The notes beneath the pieces were generated by a model that did no database searches, was not told the origin of the DNA, and saw nothing but the letters and a program-made list of their open reading frames with translations. 55,282 bases of DNA from Natrialba swarupiae (GTDB lineage Archaea > Halobacteriota > Halobacteria > Halobacteriales > Natrialbaceae), in assembly GCF_008245225.1 (NCBI RefSeq), contig NZ_VTAW01000024.1, positions 1 through 55,282 on the forward strand, written 5' to 3'. Shown piece after piece: positions 50,338 through 55,282 of this stretch (the first letter of the stretch is position 1; every line of letters begins with the position of its first letter). The translations under genes were made by a program, and so were the position numbers.

Positions 50338-51411
50338 CTACTGCTGGGGCGGTAGCCCCGCGTTCAGACAGTACGTCCCCGGCTCGTCGCGACACTGACA
50401 CTGCCGGAGGTTGTAGTACGACGGCTCGAGCCCCGACACGAACGGTTCGGCGAGATCCGAAAGCAGTTCCCCAAAGCGCGGATCGTCGTGTGGCACCGGG
50501 ACGCGGTGAAGCTCGAGACCGACTTCTTCGGCGTCCTCGCGGAGGTCGACGTCGAGTTCGACCAGCGTCTCGGACTGTTCGTGCATGAAGCTCATCGGTT
50601 CCACGATGACGCGCTCGGCCGCGTCGGCACGGCCCAGTTCTTCGACGACGTCTTCGGTCTCGGGTTCGGTCCAGTCGATATCCCGATTCGAGTGGTTCTG
50701 ATACCCGATCTCGTACTCGTCGAGACCGAGGAGCCGGCCGATCGCCTCGGCGTGTTCCTCGACGTACTGGTCGTACCGGCTGCCTTCCTCGAGGTACTTC
50801 GTCGGCGTGCCGTGAGCGGAGAAGACGAACGCGGTATCGGGATCGTTCGGATCGAGTCCCTCTTCGTCGAGGAACTCCCTGATTCCGTCGGCTCTGAGCC
50901 GGTTGTAGATCGGCGAGCGGTGCCAGCCGGTCAGCGACTGGAACTCGGGCTCGTAGCCGTCGACGTCGTCGATCGACGACTCGAGCGAGTCGATCGACGA
51001 GACCGTCGTCGACGGCCCACAGAGCGGGTAGATCGGAACCGCGAGCACCCTGCCGATATCGTCGCCAGCGAGCTCCGCGGCGACGTCGGGAATCAACGGC
51101 TCCATGAACTGCATCGCGCGGTAGACGGTCACGTCGTCGTGACCACGCGTCGCCAGTTCCTCCTCGAGAGCGGCCGCCTGGGCGTCGGCTTGCTCTTGCA
51201 GCGGCGAGCCGCCGATCTCCTCGTACTCTTCCATCAGGCTTGGCAGTCGGCGCTTGGCGAGTTCGCGAGAGCGCTCCCACGCCGCCTCGTCCGACTCGAC
51301 GTCCTCGAGCGAGGCGTTGTCGTAGAAGATGCGCGTGAGGTACTCGAGGACGACCTCGCGGTCGGGCGTCGCTGGTTCGCCGAAGTTCAGCAGGACGATC
51401 CCTGTTTCCAT
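50338..51411 (-). CDS. hemH: Ferrochelatase (proto- or coproporphyrin type)
   Basis: A 357-residue ferrochelatase. GIVLLNFGEPATP starts the fold, FSAHGTPTKYLEEG has the metal-binding His, and EPMSFMHEQSETLVELD the conserved Glu. There are exactly four Cys: C131 in IYPLCGPSTT, and C338, C340 and C348 at the C-terminus (CQCRDEPGTYC). One internal plus three C-terminal Cys is the pattern of [2Fe-2S] actinobacterial enzymes. With hemE and hemG beside it, and no copro-oxidase in view, insertion of iron into coproporphyrin III is plausible. Confidence 0.92.
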   Translation of the reverse strand: METGIVLLNFGEPATPDREVVLEYLTRIFYDNASLEDVESDEAAWERSRELAKRRLPSLMEEYEEIGGSPLQEQADAQAAALEEELATRGHDDVTVYRAMQFMEPLIPDVAAELAGDDIGRVLAVPIYPLCGPSTTVSSIDSLESSIDDVDGYEPEFQSLTGWHRSPIYNRLRADGIREFLDEEGLDPNDPDTAFVFSAHGTPTKYLEEGSRYDQYVEEHAEAIGRLLGLDEYEIGYQNHSNRDIDWTEPETEDVVEELGRADAAERVIVEPMSFMHEQSETLVELDVDLREDAEEVGLELHRVPVPHDDPRFGELLSDLAEPFVSGLEPSYYNLRQCQCRDEPGTYCLNAGLPPQQ

Positions 51412-51501
51412 ACGAGGGGCTGAGGACGCGACTGGTATAGATACTTCGGAGCCGGAACGAAACCGGGGTTCGACCGAATCGGTTCCCCTCCTCCGTACCC
51501 A

Positions 51502-52776
51502 TTACTTGCCGCCCGCGAGCGTGTCTGCGAGACGGGTGCCGTTTCGAATCCGACCGGGAATCCCCGCGCGGCCGACGTAATTCGCACAGAGGTGGATTCC
51601 GTCAGGTAACTCGAGGTCGTCCATCGCCGTCCACGAGCGGTCGTACGCTGGCATACCGGGCGTCCAGACGTGGACGTCGAGGGGCGTCGCGTCCGCGCCG
51701 GTGATGCGCTCGAACTCAGTCGTTGCGACAGCGGCGAGTTCGTCGTCGCTGGCGTCGATCAGGTCGGGATACCGTCCAGGATCGATGTAGCAGGTGAACA
51801 CCCGATCGCGATCGAGGAAACTCGCGTTCCAGGTGAGACCGCTGATCTGACTCGGCTCCGTCGACGGCACGAGTGTCCCGATCCCCTCGCGGTCGAACGC
51901 CGATTCGAGGAACACAATCGCGATCGGGTTGTAATTGAATCGGTCGAGCGTCGCTGCGAGCCCCGAGTCGACCGACTCGAGGAGGTCGGCACTCGTTCCG
52001 GCGGGCGTGGTCAGGACGACGTCGTCGACGACAGCGGCGTCGTTCTCGGTGACGAGTTCGAAGCCCTCCTCGTGCTCACAGTTCCGTATTTGCGTGACCG
52101 GCGTCTCGAGGGCGATCGAATCGGCGTGGGCCTCGTACAGTCGTCTGGGGAGTTCGCCCAGCCCGTCGTCGAACGTACACACCGGCGGCGTCTCGCTGCC
52201 GGAGAGTAGCTTTCGAACGATCCAGAGGAGGATGCTGCCGTCGATCCCCCGCTTCTCGAGAACGCGGCCGAGCGAGTACTGCATCGGCATCTCCTGGGTT
52301 TCGGTGCCGTACAGGCCGCTGTACAGCGGGCCGAAGAAGCGACGCGCGGCCTGCGGGCCGAACTTGCGAACGAGAAACTCGTCGACAGTTTCCCCCGGCC
52401 GTGCTGGGTCGGTAAACGGCTCCTTCAGGATCCGGAGTTTCCCGCGCAGGCTGAGCAGGTTCGTGGTCAGCGCCTCGCGGACGGACAGCGGGACGACGCG
52501 CAACTCGCCGTCGTAGTAGAGATAGAGCGGCTGGTCGTCGTCGCCGAACCGAAGCTGGTCGCGAAGCCCGAGGTCGTCGATAAGGGAGTCGATGCCAGGG
52601 GTCAGCCGAAGCCGCTGTGGCCCCAGTTCGACGACGCGACCGTCGACGTGGCGGCTTCGCATGACCCCACCTGGCTCGTCGCGGGCTTCGTACGCGAGGA
52701 CGTCCGCGCCTCGGTTCTCGAGTTCGTGAACGACCGTTAGTCCGGAGATCCCGGCACCGACGACGCCGACGGTCAT
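51502..52776 (-). CDS. hemG: FAD-dependent (copro/proto)porphyrinogen oxidase
   Basis: A 424-residue flavoenzyme of the HemY/PPOX type, using oxygen to aromatise the porphyrinogen ring. The FAD Rossmann motif is VGVVGAGISGLTVVHELE with YEARDEPGGVMRS. FGPQAARRFFGPLYSGLYGT and the C-terminal HLCANYVGRAGIPGRIRNG match the family. It follows the hemH start by 90 bp on the same strand and is probably co-transcribed with it. Copro- or protoporphyrinogen as substrate cannot be decided here. Confidence 0.92.
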   Translation of the reverse strand: MTVGVVGAGISGLTVVHELENRGADVLAYEARDEPGGVMRSRHVDGRVVELGPQRLRLTPGIDSLIDDLGLRDQLRFGDDDQPLYLYYDGELRVVPLSVREALTTNLLSLRGKLRILKEPFTDPARPGETVDEFLVRKFGPQAARRFFGPLYSGLYGTETQEMPMQYSLGRVLEKRGIDGSILLWIVRKLLSGSETPPVCTFDDGLGELPRRLYEAHADSIALETPVTQIRNCEHEEGFELVTENDAAVVDDVVLTTPAGTSADLLESVDSGLAATLDRFNYNPIAIVFLESAFDREGIGTLVPSTEPSQISGLTWNASFLDRDRVFTCYIDPGRYPDLIDASDDELAAVATTEFERITGADATPLDVHVWTPGMPAYDRSWTAMDDLELPDGIHLCANYVGRAGIPGRIRNGTRLADTLAGGK

Positions 52777-53138
52777 CTCGGATCACCGTTCGGTCGACGA
52801 AAACCAACAGAAGCGACAGCGACGACACCGGATGGGTGGATCCCGTTTACGGTCATTCGTAGTGTCGCGAGTCTTTGCCCTACTGGTTCCTAAAGGAGTC
52901 GAATTACGTATCGGGACGCTCGAGTCGTACCGCTCGGTACTGGGTCCCTTCGTCTTCCCCTGTCCGTCAGTGCCGGTGTAGCCGCCCCAGAGGTCGTGGT
53001 CGCGCCAGCAGATCGGGATAGCAATCCGTGTAAGTCGTCTCACACGAGCGCATAATTTTAGCGATCAATTCAGCGAGCGGAACATTACGCCGCGACCACG
53101 ATATTTTTCTGGGAAGCCCCCAAAGTAGCATCGAGTAG
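52777..53138. promoter_or_regulatory. Divergent promoter region of hemG and the squalene/phytoene synthase gene
   Basis: 362 bases without an acceptable gene. It must hold the promoters of hemG (minus) and of the synthase (plus). A 14-bp palindrome lies at 52927-52940. The 86-codon minus-strand frame from 53043 has no family features and weak codon bias. Confidence 0.5.
52927..52940. repeat. Palindrome sharing a 12-bp core with TetR operator 1
   Basis: GTACCGCTCGGTAC has 6-base arms around CT. On the minus strand its core TACCGAGCGGTA is identical to 12 bases of the operator at 4372-4387. It lies about 150 bp before hemG. Confidence 0.45.
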
Positions 53139-54191
53139 ATGACCACCGGCCAGCCCGAATTCACAACCGACGCCGACCTAGAGTGGTGTTACGACGCGGT
53201 ACACGGCGTTTCGCGGACCTTCTCGATTACGATCGATCGGCTCGAGGAGCCGATGGCGAGACACATCTGTATCGGATATCTTCTCTGTCGTGTCGCGGAC
53301 ACTATCGAGGACGCGGGACACATCCCCCCGGGGGACCAGACCGACCTGCTCGAGACGTACGACCGACTGCTCGATCCCGACGCGGATCAGTCGGTCGAGA
53401 CGTTCATGGACGACGTCGAGCCCTGGATCCCCGGGGGCGAGGCACGCACCGACGACTGGGAGGTCGTCGCTCACACGCCGCGGGTCCTTCGCACGTTCGA
53501 ATCCCTCGAGGAGGAGCCCCGCGAGATCATGCGCAAACCGGTTCGCGAACTCGTCGACGGGATGGCCATGTTTACCGATCGCTACGCCGACGAGGGCGGA
53601 CTGCGTCTACAGACTCTCGACGAACTCGAGGAGTACTGTTGGTACGCCGCCGGCACCGTCGGAACGCTCATCACTGGCCTCGTCGCTCGCGGGGCCTCTC
53701 CCGAGCGTGCCGAGGAGATGCGTGCGAACGCCCGCTCGTTCGCGTTGCTCTTGCAACTCGTGAACATCGCCAAAGACGTCGACTCCGATTACCACGAGGA
53801 GAACAACGTCTATCTCCCCGCCGAGTGGCTCGCAGAGGAGGATGTCGACATCGAACGCGTCACCCACGAGGAAAACCACAGCGGCGTCACGAACGTCATC
53901 CGCCGCGTGACCGGACGCGCCGAGACCTATCTCGACGACGCACAGCGCTATCTCGAGGTCGTCCCGGAGCAACACGGGAACCGCCTCTCCGCGTGGGCGA
54001 TTCCCTACCTGCTCGCGGTCGGAACGATGCGCGAACTCCGGGAGCGACCGGAGGACGTCGTCCGCGAAGGTGACGTGAAAGTCCCTCGAGCGGAGGTGTA
54101 CGCGCTCCTCCAGCAGTTCGAGGAGGGAGTCTCACGCCACCGACTTGCCGACCTTCGAAACGAGATGGCAGAGGAACCGCTCCATCAGTGA
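53139..54191 (+). CDS. Squalene/phytoene synthase family protein
   Basis: A 350-residue head-to-head prenyltransferase joining two farnesyl or geranylgeranyl diphosphates. SRTFSITIDRL is the family start. The first Asp-rich motif is CRVADTIED near residue 54, and the second NIAKDVDSDYHEENNVYLP near 210, which also carries the conserved Lys-Asp-x-x-x-Asp. The wording fits squalene synthase somewhat better than phytoene synthase. Either product would serve bacterioruberin or squalene formation. Convergent with the 54246 gene. Confidence 0.9.
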   Translation: MTTGQPEFTTDADLEWCYDAVHGVSRTFSITIDRLEEPMARHICIGYLLCRVADTIEDAGHIPPGDQTDLLETYDRLLDPDADQSVETFMDDVEPWIPGGEARTDDWEVVAHTPRVLRTFESLEEEPREIMRKPVRELVDGMAMFTDRYADEGGLRLQTLDELEEYCWYAAGTVGTLITGLVARGASPERAEEMRANARSFALLLQLVNIAKDVDSDYHEENNVYLPAEWLAEEDVDIERVTHEENHSGVTNVIRRVTGRAETYLDDAQRYLEVVPEQHGNRLSAWAIPYLLAVGTMRELRERPEDVVREGDVKVPRAEVYALLQQFEEGVSRHRLADLRNEMAEEPLHQ

Positions 54192-54245
54192 GTCCGGAGT
54201 CTCGTCACGTCGGTGGCTATTATCCGTCTTCCAGGTCAGTCGCTA

Positions 54246-55100
54246 TCACTCGTACTCGTAGAACCCGCGTCCGGTCTTTTTCCCGAGATCACCGGCCTCG
54301 ACCTTCCGTTTGAGGAGGTAGGCGGGTTTGTACCGGTCCCCGAGTTCTTCGTACAGGGTCTCGGAGGCGTGCAAGCAGACGTCGAGTCCGATGTGATCGG
54401 CGAGCGTAAGCGGCCCCATCGGGACGTTCGTCCCGAGTTCCATGCCGGCGTCGATATCCGCCTTCGAGGCGACGCCCTCGTCGTAGACGCGGATCCCCTC
54501 GTTGATCCACGGCATCAGAATTCGGTTTGTGACGAAGCCGGGTTTGTCGTCCGACTCCCAGGTCGTCTTCTCGAGGTCGGCGGCGATCTCGTGGGCGAGG
54601 TCGATCGTCGCGTCGGTCGTCCGCTCGCCGACGACGACCTCGACGCCCTCCATTAGCGGGACGGGATTCATGAAGTGGAGTCCGATCACCCGCTCGGGCC
54701 GGTCGAGGTCGGATGCGATCGACGTGATCGAGAGCGTACTCGTGTTCGTCGCGAGCACGACGTCCGAATCGCAGACTCGTTCGAGGTCGGCGAAGACGTC
54801 TTTTTTGACCTCGAGGTCCTCCAGTACGGCTTCGATCGCCAGGTCACACTCTGAGAACGCGTCGACGTCGGTCGTGCCGTCGATTCGCTCGCGAATCGTC
54901 TCCGGTTTCTCCTCGAGTACGCCCTTCGAAGCGAGGCGCTCGAGGCTGTCCTCGATGGTCTCGAAACCACTCTCGACGAGTTCGGATTCGACGTCGCACA
55001 GGACGACGTCGAAGTCGTGAGTGGCGGCGACCTGTGCGATTCCGCTGCCCATCGTTCCCGCGCCGACGACGCCGATCCGATCGATTCGCTCTCGAACCAT
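54246..55100 (-). CDS. 3-hydroxyacyl-CoA dehydrogenase
   Basis: A 284-residue NAD-dependent enzyme of beta-oxidation or polyester/ketone metabolism. The Rossmann motif is IGVVGAGTMGSGIAQVAATH, followed by VVLCDVE. The catalytic pair is His in VIGLHFMNPVPLMEGVEVV and Asn in GFVTNRILMPWINEGIRVYD. GPLTLADHIGLDVCLHASET and KTGRGFYEY close the C-terminal dimer domain. Start ATG 55100; the frame extends further but without family features. Length is standard for the short form. Confidence 0.94.
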   Translation of the reverse strand: MVRERIDRIGVVGAGTMGSGIAQVAATHDFDVVLCDVESELVESGFETIEDSLERLASKGVLEEKPETIRERIDGTTDVDAFSECDLAIEAVLEDLEVKKDVFADLERVCDSDVVLATNTSTLSITSIASDLDRPERVIGLHFMNPVPLMEGVEVVVGERTTDATIDLAHEIAADLEKTTWESDDKPGFVTNRILMPWINEGIRVYDEGVASKADIDAGMELGTNVPMGPLTLADHIGLDVCLHASETLYEELGDRYKPAYLLKRKVEAGDLGKKTGRGFYEYE

Positions 55101-55228
55101 ACGGTCGAGTTCCGCAGTCACGACCGTAAACGTGCTGGAGACTGTCGGATTCCGAACTCGGAACGACTCGCGATCGATGGGGCCGATCCGAATTCGTCGG
55201 GCAATTTCATCGGCGGTCGAGGCGGATA

Positions 55229-55249
55229 CCCCGACCCTTGGGGTCGGGG
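55229..55249. mobile_element. Strong hairpin resembling an IS200/IS605 end
   Basis: CCCCGACCC (55229-55237) pairs perfectly with GGGTCGGGG (55241-55249) over a 3-base loop, followed by AGGAAGCC. Many IS200/IS605 (tnpB) elements end in a G/C hairpin followed by a GAGGA-type sequence. No transposase gene is in view on either side, so this would be a solo end or small non-autonomous element, or simply a terminator near the window edge. Confidence 0.35.
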
Positions 55250-55282
55250 AGGAAGCCGACACTCGATGACACAAACCACGCC

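Overview
The window is a gene-dense, GC-rich stretch of a haloarchaeal chromosome (class Halobacteria, plausibly Natrialbales; the order is a guess). The evidence is acidic proteins with strong G/C preference at third codon positions, leaderless promoters with a TATA-like box about 25-30 bp before the start codon, a tRNA-Gln with an intron in the anticodon loop, twin-arginine lipoprotein signals, an archaeal GHMP-type shikimate kinase, a HalOD1 protein, and a complex I operon without the NADH module. I see no rRNA, CRISPR array or intact insertion sequence.

Layout. 1-3556: tail of an unknown gene, then chorismate mutase and shikimate kinase (-), two small haloarchaeal proteins and a polyprenyl diphosphate synthase (+). 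3706-9390: a TetR regulator, amidohydrolase, fumarylacetoacetate-hydrolase-like enzyme, TatD-like hydrolase, Asp-box beta-propeller and DoxX-like membrane protein. Two matching inverted repeats (TTTAC-N6-GTAAA), each just upstream of a start codon, suggest one TetR-controlled catabolic regulon of unknown substrate. 9476-11857: CBS-ParB/SerK-like protein and RCK-DHH protein. 11910-22356: the 11-gene nuoA-B-CD-H-I-J1-J2-K-L-M-N operon (-), preceded by a 388-bp region with a cluster of AACGTC/GACGTT sites. 22745-25529: purE, purK and a methyltransferase. 25530-28031: repeats, a possible IS200/IS605-type remnant and lipoprotein-type genes. 28028-30824: ribH, an aminotransferase, a Cys-rich HNH protein and tRNA-Gln with duplicated ends. 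30928-35859: a three-repeat membrane protein, an SPW-repeat protein and a bacterial-type leucyl-tRNA synthetase. 35986-43162: sensor kinase, DUF420 protein, HalOD1 protein, ABC exporter, F420-type oxidoreductase and aldo/keto reductase. 43237-52776: thioredoxin-fold lipoprotein, CtaA-CtaB fusion, small proteins and regulators, acyl-CoA dehydrogenase, and hemE, hemH and hemG. 53139-55100: squalene/phytoene synthase and 3-hydroxyacyl-CoA dehydrogenase.

Functional themes. Respiration and heme dominate: complex I, heme O/A synthesis, a DUF420 protein, and uroporphyrinogen decarboxylase, ferrochelatase and porphyrinogen oxidase side by side. The ferrochelatase has exactly four cysteines arranged like [2Fe-2S] ferrochelatases. 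Isoprenoid, purine, riboflavin and aromatic amino acid biosynthesis are also represented. The observations I rate highest are the paired TetR operators, the AACGTC cluster before nuoA, the Asn in place of the editing-site Asp in LeuRS, the ferrochelatase cysteines and heme gene cluster, and the repeated tRNA-Gln ends beside an HNH gene. All family assignments come from reading the sequence; no database search was run.
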